Of a stretch of DNA of 64,000 nt, positions 16,956 through 25,260 are shown in pieces; position 1 is the first letter of the stretch, and each line of letters starts with the position of its first letter. Both the position numbers and the translations under genes were made by a program. Location: the NCBI RefSeq assembly GCF_900104775.1, contig NZ_FNSA01000003.1:4278001-4342000 (forward strand), in the 5' to 3' direction. This DNA comes from Tsukamurella tyrosinosolvens (GTDB lineage Bacteria; Actinomycetota; Actinomycetes; Mycobacteriales; Mycobacteriaceae). The notes below the pieces were generated by a model. That model was given only the letters and a program-made list of their open reading frames with translations, ran no database searches and was not told the origin of the DNA.

Positions 16956-17474
16956 ATGAGCACCAGGCACATCGTGGCGGAGACCACGCTCGGCGAGCTG
17001 ACGCTCGTCGCCGAGGGACGCGCCGTGACCGGCGTGTACTTCCACCACCACATCCGCCGGCTGGCGGAGTCGTCGTTCGGGGAGCGGGTCGCCTCGGACG
17101 TCCTCCTCGACGAGGCGGCGCAGCAGATCCGCGCCTACCTCGCCGGGGAGCGCCGCGCCTTCGACCTGCCGTTCGCCACCGCGGGCGACGAGATCCAGGA
17201 GGCCGTCTGGGCGGCGCTGCGGGAGATCCCGTACGGCACCACCACGACCTACGGCGCCCTCGCGGAGCGGCTCGGCTTCCGCACGTCGGCGTGGGGCGTG
17301 GGGCAGGCCGTCGGCGCGAATCCGCTGTGCGTGCTCATCCCGTGCCACCGCGTGCTCGGGTCGAACGGCACGCTCACGGGGTACGCGGGCGGCCTGCGCC
17401 GCAAGCGGGTCCTGCTCGACCTCGAGGCCGCCGCCGACGGTGCCCCCTGGTTGCCGGGCATGGGGGCCGCGTGA
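16956..17474 (+). CDS. ogt: methylated-DNA-protein-cysteine methyltransferase, first copy
   Basis: This 172-residue Ogt-type protein removes alkyl groups from O6-alkylguanine by suicide transfer to Cys130 in IPCHRV. The helix-turn-helix region contains IPYGTTTTYG and the C-terminus TGYAGGLRRKRVLL. At the position of the base-flipping arginine finger (usually xARAVG) this copy reads SAWGVG, with Trp113, so recognition may be altered. GGAGAGATC precedes the ATG. It is the first gene of a tightly packed operon with an ECF sigma factor and a second Ogt. A CGTCTA element at 16922 may be an ECF -10. Confidence 0.88.
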   Translation: MSTRHIVAETTLGELTLVAEGRAVTGVYFHHHIRRLAESSFGERVASDVLLDEAAQQIRAYLAGERRAFDLPFATAGDEIQEAVWAALREIPYGTTTTYGALAERLGFRTSAWGVGQAVGANPLCVLIPCHRVLGSNGTLTGYAGGLRRKRVLLDLEAAADGAPWLPGMGAA

Positions 17475-17941
17475 AACCACCCTTCGAGCGCCTGGTCGAC
17501 GAGCACGCCGCGACGGTGCTGCGCGTCTGCCGCGCGATCCTCGGCCCGCACGACGCCGAGGACGCGTGGTCGGAGACCTTCCTCTCAGCGCTGCGCGCGT
17601 ACCCGGACCTGCCCGAGTCGGCCAACGTCGAGGCCTGGCTCGTGACCATCGCGCACCGCAAGGCGATCGACCAGGTGCGGGCGGCGCAGCGCCGCGCCGT
17701 GCCGGTCGACGCAGTGCCGGAGCGCCCCGTCACCGCCTCCCTGCCCGACGGTGACCTCTGGGTCGCGGTGGCGGCCCTGCCGGACAAGCAGCGGCAGGCC
17801 GTCGCGTACCGCTACGCGGCGGACCTGCCCTACGCCGAGATCGCCGAGATCCTCGGCGGCACCGTCGACGCCGCGCGCCGTGCGGCCGCCGACGGCCTCA
17901 AGAAACTCCGTACCACGCGCACGAGGGAGGAACTCTCATGA
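17471..17941 (+). CDS. ECF-type RNA polymerase sigma factor
   Basis: This short sigma factor of 156 residues has region 2 (about 5-70: DEHAATVLRVCRAIL, EAWLVTIAHRKAIDQVR) and region 4 (about 97-150: LPDKQRQAVAYRYAADLPYAEIAEILGG). Its GTG overlaps the ogt stop, and its stop overlaps the ATG of the second ogt, so it is translationally locked between two alkyltransferases. No anti-sigma gene is present. The likely role is to direct RNA polymerase to alkylation-repair genes including its own operon; how it is switched on is unknown, and one of the flanking Ogt proteins is an obvious candidate sensor. Confidence 0.9.
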   Translation: MKPPFERLVDEHAATVLRVCRAILGPHDAEDAWSETFLSALRAYPDLPESANVEAWLVTIAHRKAIDQVRAAQRRAVPVDAVPERPVTASLPDGDLWVAVAALPDKQRQAVAYRYAADLPYAEIAEILGGTVDAARRAAADGLKKLRTTRTREELS

Positions 17942-18540
17942 GCGAGAAGATCACCGAAACACTCTCGGCCCCTGCCGATACCGACGCCCTCGCCCGGCTC
18001 CGCGCCCGCCTCACGGCGAGTGCCGAGGCGGACGGCCTGCTCGACGTCGCCTACACCGTCGTCGACTCCCCCGTCGGCGGGCTGCTCCTCGCGGCCACCG
18101 AGCGCGGCCTCGTCCGGGTGGCCTACGCCCGCGAGGACCACGACGCCGTCCTGGAGGCCCTGGCGCAGAAGGTCAGCCCGCGGGTGCTGCGCGCGCCCCG
18201 CCGCCTCGACGGGGCCGCCCGCGAGCTCGACGAGTACTTCGCGGGCACGCGCACCGCGTTCGACCTACCGCTGGATCACGCCCTCTCGCACGGCTTCCGG
18301 CAGCTGGTGCAGAGCCGGCTGCCGGACATCGGCTACGGCACCACGCTGAGTTACAAGCAGGTGGCCGAGCTCGTCGGGAGCCCGGCGGCGGTCCGCGCGG
18401 TCGGCACCGCGTGCGCCACGAATCCGCTGCCCGTGGTGGTCCCGTGCCACCGGGTGGTGAAGTCGGACGGCGGCATCGGGCAGTACGTCGGTGGCGTGGC
18501 GGCGAAAGCCGCCCTGCTGGAGCTGGAGTCGGCCGCATGA
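17938..18540 (+). CDS. ogt: methylated-DNA-protein-cysteine methyltransferase, second copy
   Basis: This 200-residue protein has an N-terminal extension of about 35 residues compared with the first copy. Acceptor Cys170 is in VPCHRVV, the arginine finger is present (Arg153 in VRAVG), and the C-terminus has GQYVGGVAAKAALLELE. It overlaps the sigma gene upstream (ATGA) and the oxygenase downstream (ATGA). The extension and the coupling to the sigma gene suggest a second function such as sensing, as the Ada N-terminus does in E. coli, but no Ada-type zinc-cysteine motif is visible. Confidence 0.88.
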   Translation: MSEKITETLSAPADTDALARLRARLTASAEADGLLDVAYTVVDSPVGGLLLAATERGLVRVAYAREDHDAVLEALAQKVSPRVLRAPRRLDGAARELDEYFAGTRTAFDLPLDHALSHGFRQLVQSRLPDIGYGTTLSYKQVAELVGSPAAVRAVGTACATNPLPVVVPCHRVVKSDGGIGQYVGGVAAKAALLELESAA

Positions 18541-19244
18541 GCGCCGCCCCGGGCCCCGACGCCGCAGACTGGGATGCCGTCGCCGCCGAGCTGGACGCGG
18601 TGGGCGGGGCGCTGCTCCCCCGCCTCCTCTCCGACGAGCGCACCGTCGAGCTGCGGCGGCTGTACCCGCGGGACGCGCTGTTCCGCAGCACGATCGACAT
18701 GGAGCGGTACCGGTTCGGCGCGGGCGAGTACAAGTACTTCGCCCGGCCCTACCCGGAGCCGATCGACGAGCTCAAGCACGCGTTGTACCCGCACCTGCTG
18801 CCGATCGCGCGACGGTGGTGGGAGCGGCTGGGCCGCGAGGCCCCGTGGCCCGACGACCTCGACGAGTGGCTCGCGATGTGCCACGAGGCGGGACAACGGA
18901 AGTCGACGGCGATCCTGCTCAAGTACGGCGCGGGCGACTGGAACGCGCTGCACCGGGACCTCTACGGCGATCTGGTCTTCCCGCTGCAGGTGGTGATCGC
19001 GCTCAACGATCCGGGCGTCGATCACGAGGGCGGCGAGTTCCTGCTCGTCGAACAGCGACCCCGCGCGCAGTCGCGGGGCACGTCGTTCACGCTCCCGCGC
19101 GGGCACGGCTTCGTCTTCACCACCCGCGACCGCCCGGTCCGCTCCGCACGGGGCTGGTCCGCCGCACCCGTGCGGCACGGGGTGTCGACCGTCCGATCGG
19201 GCGAGCGCCACACGCTGGCCCTCGTCTTCCACGACGCGGCCTGA
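18537..19244 (+). CDS. 2OG-Fe(II) oxygenase family protein
   Basis: This 235-residue protein has a facial triad His139-x-Asp141 (HRDLYGDLVFPLQ) and a distal His214 (PVRHGVSTV), with Arg224 as a probable 2-oxoglutarate anchor (ERHTLAL). The sequence GGEFLLVEQRPRAQSRG lies between them, as in the double-stranded beta helix of prolyl-hydroxylase-like proteins. It is distinct from AlkB. Its place between ogt and alkB points to oxidative removal of alkyl lesions from DNA, RNA or protein; the substrate is unknown. Confidence 0.82.
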   Translation: MSAAPGPDAADWDAVAAELDAVGGALLPRLLSDERTVELRRLYPRDALFRSTIDMERYRFGAGEYKYFARPYPEPIDELKHALYPHLLPIARRWWERLGREAPWPDDLDEWLAMCHEAGQRKSTAILLKYGAGDWNALHRDLYGDLVFPLQVVIALNDPGVDHEGGEFLLVEQRPRAQSRGTSFTLPRGHGFVFTTRDRPVRSARGWSAAPVRHGVSTVRSGERHTLALVFHDAA

Positions 19245-19245
19245 C

Positions 19246-19914
19246 ATGGGCTCGGAGGCGCTGTTCCCGCCCGACCGGTCCGTGGTCGACCTCGCGCCGG
19301 GTGCGTACCTGATCCGGGGTTGGCTCGACCTCGAGCAGCAGCAGTGGATCGTCCGGCGGTTCCGCGAGTGGGCGGCCGGCCCGGTGCCGATCCGCGCCGC
19401 GACGGTGCGCGGGCACCCGATGTCGGTGCGAACCGTGTGCCTGGGCTGGCATTGGCAGCCGTACCGCTACTCGCGCGACGCGACGGACGTGAACGGCGCA
19501 CGGGTGCTGCCCTTCCCGGACTGGCTGGTGCGGGTGGGTCGGCGCGCACTGGCCGACACGGGGCACGACGCCGGCGAGGTGGAGCTGTACACGCCCGACA
19601 CGGCGCTGGTGAACTACTACGACGAGCGGGCCCGCATGGGCATGCACCAGGACAAGGACGAGGTCTCCCGGGCGCCGGTGGTCTCCCTGTCGATCGGCGA
19701 CAGCTGCACCTTCCGGCTGGGCAACACGGAGAACCGGAACCGTCCCTACACCGACGTCACGCTGGAATCCGGGGATCTCGTGGTCTTCGGCGGCCCGTCG
19801 CGGCTGGCCTTCCACGGCGTCACCGCCGTGCGGCCGGGCACTGCGCCGCCCGGCTGCGGCCTCGCCGCGGGCCGAATCAACCTCACCCTCCGCGAGACCG
19901 GTATGGAGGACTGA
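19246..19914 (+). CDS. alkB: alpha-ketoglutarate-dependent dioxygenase AlkB
   Basis: This 222-residue dioxygenase oxidatively removes methyl groups from N1-methyladenine and N3-methylcytosine. Iron ligands are His134 and Asp136 (MHQDKDE) and His190 (AFHGV). The 2-oxoglutarate motif RxNxTxR is RINLTLR (210-216). The substrate lid contains LVNYYDERARMGMHQD. The gene starts 1 nt after the oxygenase stop and closes the alkylation operon. It ends only 8 nt from the convergent kinase gene with no room for a hairpin. Confidence 0.93.
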   Translation: MGSEALFPPDRSVVDLAPGAYLIRGWLDLEQQQWIVRRFREWAAGPVPIRAATVRGHPMSVRTVCLGWHWQPYRYSRDATDVNGARVLPFPDWLVRVGRRALADTGHDAGEVELYTPDTALVNYYDERARMGMHQDKDEVSRAPVVSLSIGDSCTFRLGNTENRNRPYTDVTLESGDLVVFGGPSRLAFHGVTAVRPGTAPPGCGLAAGRINLTLRETGMED

Positions 19915-19922
19915 GCCCGTCG

Positions 19923-20531
19923 CTACCCACCGTCGACGATGCGGTCGGCGCGCGCCGCCGTGGCCTCGATGAGCCGGGCGTTGGTCTCGTCGGTGCCGTC
20001 GGCCCGGGCGCGGGCCTCCTCGGGGCCGCGCCCGAATCGCATGTGCCGCGCGATGAGCCGCTCGCGGCGCAGCACCGGGTCGATGCGCAGGAACCACACC
20101 TCGTCGAGCGCAGCCCGCGCACGCGGCCAGGCGCCGCTCTCGGCGAGCAGATAGTTGCCCTCGGTGACCACGAGCGGAACCTCCGGCCCCACCTCGATGG
20201 CGCCGCCGATCGACGCCTCGAGGCCCCGGTCGAAGCGCGGCGCGTAGACGGTGCCCTCGGCGGCGCGCAGGCGGTGCAACAGGTCGGCGAAGCCGGCGTC
20301 GTCGAAGGTGTCGATCGCGCCCTTGCGCTCCCAGCTCCCGTGCCGGCGCAGCACGGCGTCGTCGAGGTGGAAGCCGTCCATCGGGACCAGCACCGCGTCG
20401 TCGCCGAGCGCCGCCACGAGTCCTTCGGCCAGCGTCGACTTCCCGGACGCGGGCGCCCCGGCGACGCCGAGCAGGACACGTCCCGGCCGCGCGATCAGTT
20501 CCCGTGCGCGGGCGATCAGCTCGTCCGTCAC
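19923..20531 (-). CDS. uridine-kinase-like P-loop kinase of the sugar operon
   Basis: This 202-residue P-loop kinase of the uridine kinase/phosphoribulokinase type has Walker A GVAGAPASGKST near residues 22-33 and PMDGFHLDD as the substrate-binding Asp motif. The lid contains RRERLIARH. Small kinases of this type accompany frcBCA-like sugar transporters (FrcK), so it probably phosphorylates an imported sugar or nucleoside. The GTG at 20531 overlaps the pfkB stop (GTGA); a GTG at 20546 is an alternative. It is the last gene of the sugar operon. Confidence 0.8.
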   Translation of the reverse strand: MTDELIARARELIARPGRVLLGVAGAPASGKSTLAEGLVAALGDDAVLVPMDGFHLDDAVLRRHGSWERKGAIDTFDDAGFADLLHRLRAAEGTVYAPRFDRGLEASIGGAIEVGPEVPLVVTEGNYLLAESGAWPRARAALDEVWFLRIDPVLRRERLIARHMRFGRGPEEARARADGTDETNARLIEATAARADRIVDGG

Positions 20532-21355
20532 AGCGTCTGCAGCCACGCCCTCACCCCCGGATACCGGCACTTCCCGGAGGCGTGCCCCGCCGCGAAACGC
20601 AGTGCGTCGGCGACCGCCTCGCCCCGCGCGATCGCGAAGGCGTACGCGCCGTGCAGCACGTCGCCCGCCCCGAGCGTATCGACCACCGGCAGCGCCGGCA
20701 CGTCGACGGTGCCCTCCACCCCGCGGTCGCGGTAGCGGATCGGCCCGGCCCCGTCGGTCACGGCGACGACCGGCGGCGGCGGGACATTCTCCGGCGCACG
20801 GAAGTCGGCGGAGCAGACGGCGTGTCCCGCGAGCGGCAGCAGGTCGGCGAAGACGGGGCGCCAGCGCCCCGCGTCGAGGACCGTCGTCACGCCCGCGGCG
20901 ACGGCGCTGCGGATCGCCGCGCGCGCCGCGGCGGGGCCGTGCCCGTCGAGGAGCAGCACGTCGAAGCCGCCGGCCTGGATCGGCGGGACCGCGTCGGGGT
21001 ATCCGGAGCCGTCGAAGGAGACCACCTGCCGGTCGCCCGTGGGGGCGTGGACGGTGACGGCGGAGACGGGCGGCGCGAATCCCGGTGGGGCGAGGTCGAG
21101 GAGCTCGACCCCGCACGCGTCGAGGTCGTCGCGCACGAGGTGGCCGAGGGCCGTGTCGCCGACCGGGGCGGCGAGCACGGCGCGGCCGCCGAGAGCGGCG
21201 AAGACCGCCGCGGCGTTGAGCGCGGGGCCGCCTCCCGAGACGTCCTGGCGGACTGCGGTGACCTTCCCGTTGCGGGGTGGCGACTCCGCGACCCGGGAGA
21301 TGACGTCGATGGTGGCGAGCCCCACGAACAGGCCCCGGGGACCGCTACGGCCCAC
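20528..21355 (-). CDS. PfkB-family carbohydrate kinase
   Basis: This 275-residue ribokinase-like enzyme shows the N-terminal PfkB signature region (SGGGPALNAAAVFAALGG) and the C-terminal catalytic signature DTLGAGD with the base Asp near residue 228. It phosphorylates a sugar with ATP in the cytoplasm; the substrate is set by the transporter it is encoded with and cannot be named. The GTG start overlaps the end of the ABC ATPase gene by 11 nt, and the stop overlaps the next kinase. Two kinases in one sugar operon may act in sequence. Confidence 0.88.
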   Translation of the reverse strand: MGRSGPRGLFVGLATIDVISRVAESPPRNGKVTAVRQDVSGGGPALNAAAVFAALGGRAVLAAPVGDTALGHLVRDDLDACGVELLDLAPPGFAPPVSAVTVHAPTGDRQVVSFDGSGYPDAVPPIQAGGFDVLLLDGHGPAAARAAIRSAVAAGVTTVLDAGRWRPVFADLLPLAGHAVCSADFRAPENVPPPPVVAVTDGAGPIRYRDRGVEGTVDVPALPVVDTLGAGDVLHGAYAFAIARGEAVADALRFAAGHASGKCRYPGVRAWLQTL

Positions 21356-22139
21356 CGCCCGCCTCCTCGTCGGTCGGCGCCAGCGCGCCCGTCATCAGCG
21401 CCACCACCTCGGACATGCTGCGCTGCTTCGGATCCACGACCGCGGCTCGGCGGCCGAGCCGGTGCACATGGATGCGATCGGCGACCTCGAAGACGTGCGG
21501 CATGTCGTGGCTGATGAGGATCACGGGCGTGCCGCGGTCGCGGATCTGCCGGATGAGATCGATGACCTGGCCGGACTCGCGCACGCCGAGGGCGGCCGTG
21601 GGCTCGTCCATGATGATCACCTTCTTGCCGAAGGCGGCCGCCCGCACCACCGCCACGCCCTGCCGCTGCCCGCCGGAGAGGGTCTCGACGGCCTGGGTCG
21701 CGGAGGTGATGCCGATCTTCAGGTCCGCGAGGTGGCCGGCGGCGGCGTCCCGCATCGCCCGGCGGTCGAGCTGCCGGAACACCGAACCGAGGATCCCCGG
21801 CTTGCGGACCTCGCGCCCCAGGTACACGTTCGCGGCGATGTCGAGCGCAGGGATCACGGCGAGATCCTGGTACACCGTCTCGATGCCCGCGTTGCGGGCG
21901 TCCAGGGTGCTCCGGAAGTGCACGGGCGCACCGTCGAGCAGGATCTCGCCCTCGCTCGGGACGAGCGCCCCCGAGAGGGCCTTGATCAGGCTGGACTTGC
22001 CGGCGCCGTTGTCACCGATCACCGCCAGCACCTCGCCGGCGCGCAGCTCGAAGTCCGCGCCGGCGATGGCCCGGACCTGCCCGTAGTTCTTCACCAGGCC
22101 TCGGGCCTGCAGCACCGGCGTGCGGTCGACGGTGGTCAC
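21345..22139 (-). CDS. sugar ABC transporter ATP-binding protein (FrcA-like)
   Basis: This 264-residue single-cassette ATPase has Walker A GDNGAGKSS, signature LSGGQRQG, Walker B VIIMDEPTAAL and the H-loop ISHDMPHV. Ribose/xylose-type sugar importers usually use a double ATPase of about 500 residues; the single-domain form is typical of the FrcA branch. The GTG overlaps the permease stop (GTGA). It would dimerise on the permease below the membrane. Confidence 0.92.
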   Translation of the reverse strand: MTTVDRTPVLQARGLVKNYGQVRAIAGADFELRAGEVLAVIGDNGAGKSSLIKALSGALVPSEGEILLDGAPVHFRSTLDARNAGIETVYQDLAVIPALDIAANVYLGREVRKPGILGSVFRQLDRRAMRDAAAGHLADLKIGITSATQAVETLSGGQRQGVAVVRAAAFGKKVIIMDEPTAALGVRESGQVIDLIRQIRDRGTPVILISHDMPHVFEVADRIHVHRLGRRAAVVDPKQRSMSEVVALMTGALAPTDEEAGGGP

Positions 22140-23095
22140 TGCAGCCTCCTGCGGGAGATCTGGTCCAGCGCAACGGCGGCGATCACGAGCACACCGGTCG
22201 CGATGTTCTGGTAGAGGTTGTCGATCCCCACCAGTGTGAGGCCGTTGCGCAGCACACCGACGATGAGCGCGCCGACCAGCGTGCCCAGCACCGAGCCGCG
22301 GCCGCCGAAGAGGCTGGTGCCGCCGATGACGACCGCGGTGATGGTGTCGAGGTTGGCGGTCTGGAAGGCGTTCGGGTCCGCGGTGGGGATGCGGCCGAGC
22401 GCGGCCCACGCCGCGATCGCGGCGATCAGCCCGGACACCAGGTACACGCCGAAGATCGTCTTGGACGTCTTGATGCCCGCGAGCGACGCCGAGACGGGGT
22501 TGCCGCCCACGGCGTAGACGTGCCGCCCGGTGGCGGTGCGGTTGAGCACGTACCAGGTCGCCGCGTAGACGATCAGCAGGACCAGCAGGCCCAGCGTGAG
22601 CGGGAACCCGGCGACGTCGAAGCCCTTGCCCAGGAAGGTGAGTGGCCCGTCGGCGACCCGATAGGTCTGCGATCCCGCGTACAGCTGGGTCGCGGCGGCG
22701 ACGATGGTGAACATGCCGAGCGTGACGATGAACGGCGGCAGCTTGAGCAGCGTCACGAGGGCGCCGTTGACCGCGCCGATCAGCACGCAGACGCCGAGCG
22801 CGGCCACCATCGCGAGGACGGGGTCGGTGCCCGCGACCTTGGCCAGGACGACGGTGCCGAGCACGCACGTCGCGCCGATGGACAGATCGATGCCGGCGGT
22901 CAGGATGATGAGCGACTGCGCGACGGCGAGGATCCCGATCACCATGGACTGCTGCAGGATCAGCGAGATGTTGTAGCCCGTCGCGAACTGCGGCGTGAGG
23001 ATGACGAAGACCACGCACGCGACGACGAGGGCGGCGAGCGGCCCCGCGAGGGGTTCCCGCAGGACGCTCGCCAGGGACGGCCGGGCCAGGCTCAC
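22136..23095 (-). CDS. sugar ABC transporter permease (FrcC/RbsC-like)
   Basis: This 319-residue permease of the branched-chain amino acid/ribose class has about nine to ten hydrophobic segments. It has AGIDLSIGA near residue 67 and the cytoplasmic loop with AVGGNPVSASLAGIKT near residue 200, both hallmark motifs of sugar permeases of this class. The GTG overlaps the stop of the binding protein (GTGA). It works with the downstream ATPase and the upstream lipoprotein. Confidence 0.93.
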   Translation of the reverse strand: MSLARPSLASVLREPLAGPLAALVVACVVFVILTPQFATGYNISLILQQSMVIGILAVAQSLIILTAGIDLSIGATCVLGTVVLAKVAGTDPVLAMVAALGVCVLIGAVNGALVTLLKLPPFIVTLGMFTIVAAATQLYAGSQTYRVADGPLTFLGKGFDVAGFPLTLGLLVLLIVYAATWYVLNRTATGRHVYAVGGNPVSASLAGIKTSKTIFGVYLVSGLIAAIAAWAALGRIPTADPNAFQTANLDTITAVVIGGTSLFGGRGSVLGTLVGALIVGVLRNGLTLVGIDNLYQNIATGVLVIAAVALDQISRRRLQ

Positions 23096-24096
23096 GCCTG
23101 CCCCCAGCAGTTCTGCGCACCCCAGGCCGTGTCCTTCGACTCGACGCCCGCGACCGGCTTGTCCGTCACCAGCTGGGATCCCGTGTTGGTGAAGCCGGTC
23201 GGCTTGGTGCCGTCCTTGGCGAAGGCCACCACGGCGTCCACCCCCTGCTCGGCCATCTTGGCCGGGAACTGCAGGACGGTGGCGCCGATGACGCCCTTCT
23301 TCACGTTGTCCACACCCGTGCAGCTCCCGTCGATCGAGCCGATCGCCAGCTGCGCCGCCTTACCGGCCTTCTTCGCCGCCTCGTAGCCGCCGGCCGCGGC
23401 GGGCTCGTTGATCGTGTAGAGCGCGTTGGCGTCCGGGACGCGCTGCAGCAGGTTCTCCATCGCCGTCTGCGCCTTCGTCTGGTCGCCGTTGGTGGTCTCC
23501 TTGCCCGCCACCTCGGGGGCGTTCTCCGCGAGCCCGATGCCCTGCAGGAAGCCCTGGTGCCGGAACTCGGACACGGTGCTGCCCGGGGTGCCGTCGAGCA
23601 TGAGCAGCTTCGCGGGCTTGCCCGCCAGCGCCCCCTTGACCCAGGCGCCCTGGAGGCGGCCGGCTTCCTTGTTGTCGGTGGCGAAGGTCGCGTCCACAGC
23701 GCTCTCCGGGTCGGTCGCGGTGTCGAGCGCGATGACGACCACGCCCGCGTCGCGGGCCTTCTTGATCGCCGCGAGGATGCCGGTGGACGAGTTCGGCGTG
23801 ATGAGGATGCCCTTGACGCCCTGGCTGACCAGGTTCTCGATCGCGGCGACCTGGCCCTCGTTGTCCCCGTCGAACTTGCCGGCGAGCGCGACCAGGCTCG
23901 CGCCCTTCGCGTCCGCCTGCTTCTTGGCGGCCTCGCGGATCTTGACGAAGAACGGGTTCGTGTCGGTCTTCGTGATGAGGCCGACCTTCACGCCGCCCGA
24001 CGAGCCACCGTCGCGGTTGCAGGCGGCCACCGAGGTGAGGCTGACCGTGAGGGCGCAGCACACCGCCGCGATGCGCAGGCTCTTCCGATTCGACAT
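23092..24096 (-). CDS. sugar-binding lipoprotein (FrcB-like)
   Basis: This 334-residue periplasmic-binding-protein-like lipoprotein has lipobox VAAC (Cys26) after a hydrophobic signal. The mature part is a type I sugar-binding fold starting KVGLITKTDTNPFF. Motifs for sugar contact include the segment ALDTATD and the C-terminal GVESKDTAW. The gene leads the operon SBP-permease-ATPase-PfkB-kinase. GGAGCCCC precedes the ATG. Fructose or another hexose/pentose is the likely ligand by family, not proven. Confidence 0.93.
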   Translation of the reverse strand: MSNRKSLRIAAVCCALTVSLTSVAACNRDGGSSGGVKVGLITKTDTNPFFVKIREAAKKQADAKGASLVALAGKFDGDNEGQVAAIENLVSQGVKGILITPNSSTGILAAIKKARDAGVVVIALDTATDPESAVDATFATDNKEAGRLQGAWVKGALAGKPAKLLMLDGTPGSTVSEFRHQGFLQGIGLAENAPEVAGKETTNGDQTKAQTAMENLLQRVPDANALYTINEPAAAGGYEAAKKAGKAAQLAIGSIDGSCTGVDNVKKGVIGATVLQFPAKMAEQGVDAVVAFAKDGTKPTGFTNTGSQLVTDKPVAGVESKDTAWGAQNCWGQA

Positions 24097-24150
24097 GAGG
24101 GGCTCCGTTCGACTGTGTTGTGGATCACATGACTGGCGAATGGTTGCGAC

Positions 24151-24200
24151 GCTATACCCGCTGCTGAAGCCCCCGCAAGGGTTTGCGCAAACGCTTGCGC
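24151..24200. promoter_or_regulatory. divergent promoters and LacI operator of the sugar operon
   Basis: GCGCAAACGCTTGCGC (24185-24200) is a near-perfect palindrome with the central CG typical of LacI operators. A weaker GCAAGGGTTTGC overlaps it (24175-24186). On the minus strand TTGCGG (24173-24178) and TATAGC (24151-24156), 16 nt apart, form the transporter promoter next to the operator. On the plus strand TTGCGC (24195-24200) inside the operator and CAGACT (24219-24224) could drive the lacI gene. The layout predicts repression of both. Confidence 0.65.
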
Positions 24201-24230
24201 GCCGGTTTCGGCGCCGGGCAGACTGTGCGA

Positions 24231-25250
24231 ATGGGAAACATGGCCGACGTCGCCGCCGCCGCCGGCGTGTCGATCAGCACCGTCTCCCACGTGATCAACG
24301 AGACGCGGCGCGTCGACCCCCGCACCAGGGACGCGGTGCTCGCGGCGATCGCGGCCACCGGATACCGACGGAACGCCCTCGCCGCCGCGCTCGCCACGTC
24401 GCGATCGGGCGTCCTCGCGCTGAGCATCGCGGCGGGGCGCAATCCGTACTTCGGCCCGCTCATGCGGGCGATCGAATCCCGCGCCAGCGAGCTCGGGTAC
24501 ACGCTGATGATGGGCGATTCCCACGACGACACCGACATCGAGCACCGACTCGTCGGCTCGCTGCTGGACCGCCGCGTGGACGGGCTGATCATGGCACCGT
24601 CGCCGGGATCCGAGGAGCGGACCATCCCGACCGTCCGGGCGGCGGGGACACCGCTGGTGCTCATCGACCGGCTCTCCCCCGCCGACGTCGACCAGGTCGC
24701 CTCCGAGGGCGCCGAACCCGTCGTCCGGCTCACCTCCCACCTCGCCGAACTCGGGCACCGGCGCATCGGCGTCCTGACCGGACGGCCGGGTATCCAGTCC
24801 ACGGAGGAGCGGATCGAGGGCTTCGTCCGGGCGATGGACGCCGCCGGGCTGCGCGCCGCGCCCCGGCACGTGCGCTGCGGGGACTCACGCGCCGACGAGG
24901 CCCACGTCCAGACCCTCGCCATGTTCCGCGCGCGCGCACCGCGGCCCACCGGGCTCGTAGTGCTCAACAACGAGATGACGGTCGGCGCGATGCGCGCGCT
25001 GCGGGAGCTGGACCTGCGCGTCCCCGAGGACGTCGCGCTCGTCGCCTACGACGACTTCGAGTGGTCCGACCTGTTCTCCCCGGGCCTCACGGCCGCCGCG
25101 CAGGACGTCGAGGCGATCGGGCGGCGGTGCGTCGATCTGCTCGTCGAACGGATCGCGGGATACGACGGTGCGCGGCGGGTCGAGAGATTGCCCACAGCCT
25201 TCCACCACCGGGACTCGTGCGGTTGCGAGCGCCCGCGAGCCGGGGGTTAG
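24231..25250 (+). CDS. LacI-family transcriptional regulator of the sugar operon
   Basis: This 339-residue repressor has an N-terminal helix-turn-helix and hinge (MADVAAAAGVSISTVSHVINETRRV...) followed by a type I sugar-binding domain (about 60-330). The ATG at 24231 starts the DNA-binding domain directly and has no Shine-Dalgarno sequence; a weak -10 (CAGACT) 6 nt upstream makes a leaderless mRNA possible. An ATG 9 nt later is also in frame. It is divergent from the transporter operon with the operator between, so it should repress uptake in the absence of the sugar. Confidence 0.92.
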   Translation: MGNMADVAAAAGVSISTVSHVINETRRVDPRTRDAVLAAIAATGYRRNALAAALATSRSGVLALSIAAGRNPYFGPLMRAIESRASELGYTLMMGDSHDDTDIEHRLVGSLLDRRVDGLIMAPSPGSEERTIPTVRAAGTPLVLIDRLSPADVDQVASEGAEPVVRLTSHLAELGHRRIGVLTGRPGIQSTEERIEGFVRAMDAAGLRAAPRHVRCGDSRADEAHVQTLAMFRARAPRPTGLVVLNNEMTVGAMRALRELDLRVPEDVALVAYDDFEWSDLFSPGLTAAAQDVEAIGRRCVDLLVERIAGYDGARRVERLPTAFHHRDSCGCERPRAGG

Positions 25251-25253
25251 TAT
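25248..25253 (+). promoter_or_regulatory. -10 box of the 32-residue membrane protein gene
   Basis: TAGTAT lies 7 nt upstream of the ATG at 25261 and TTGCGA (25223-25228) is a candidate -35. The -10 overlaps the TAG stop of the LacI gene. A leaderless mRNA is predicted. Confidence 0.5.
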
Positions 25254-25260
25254 CGAGGCC

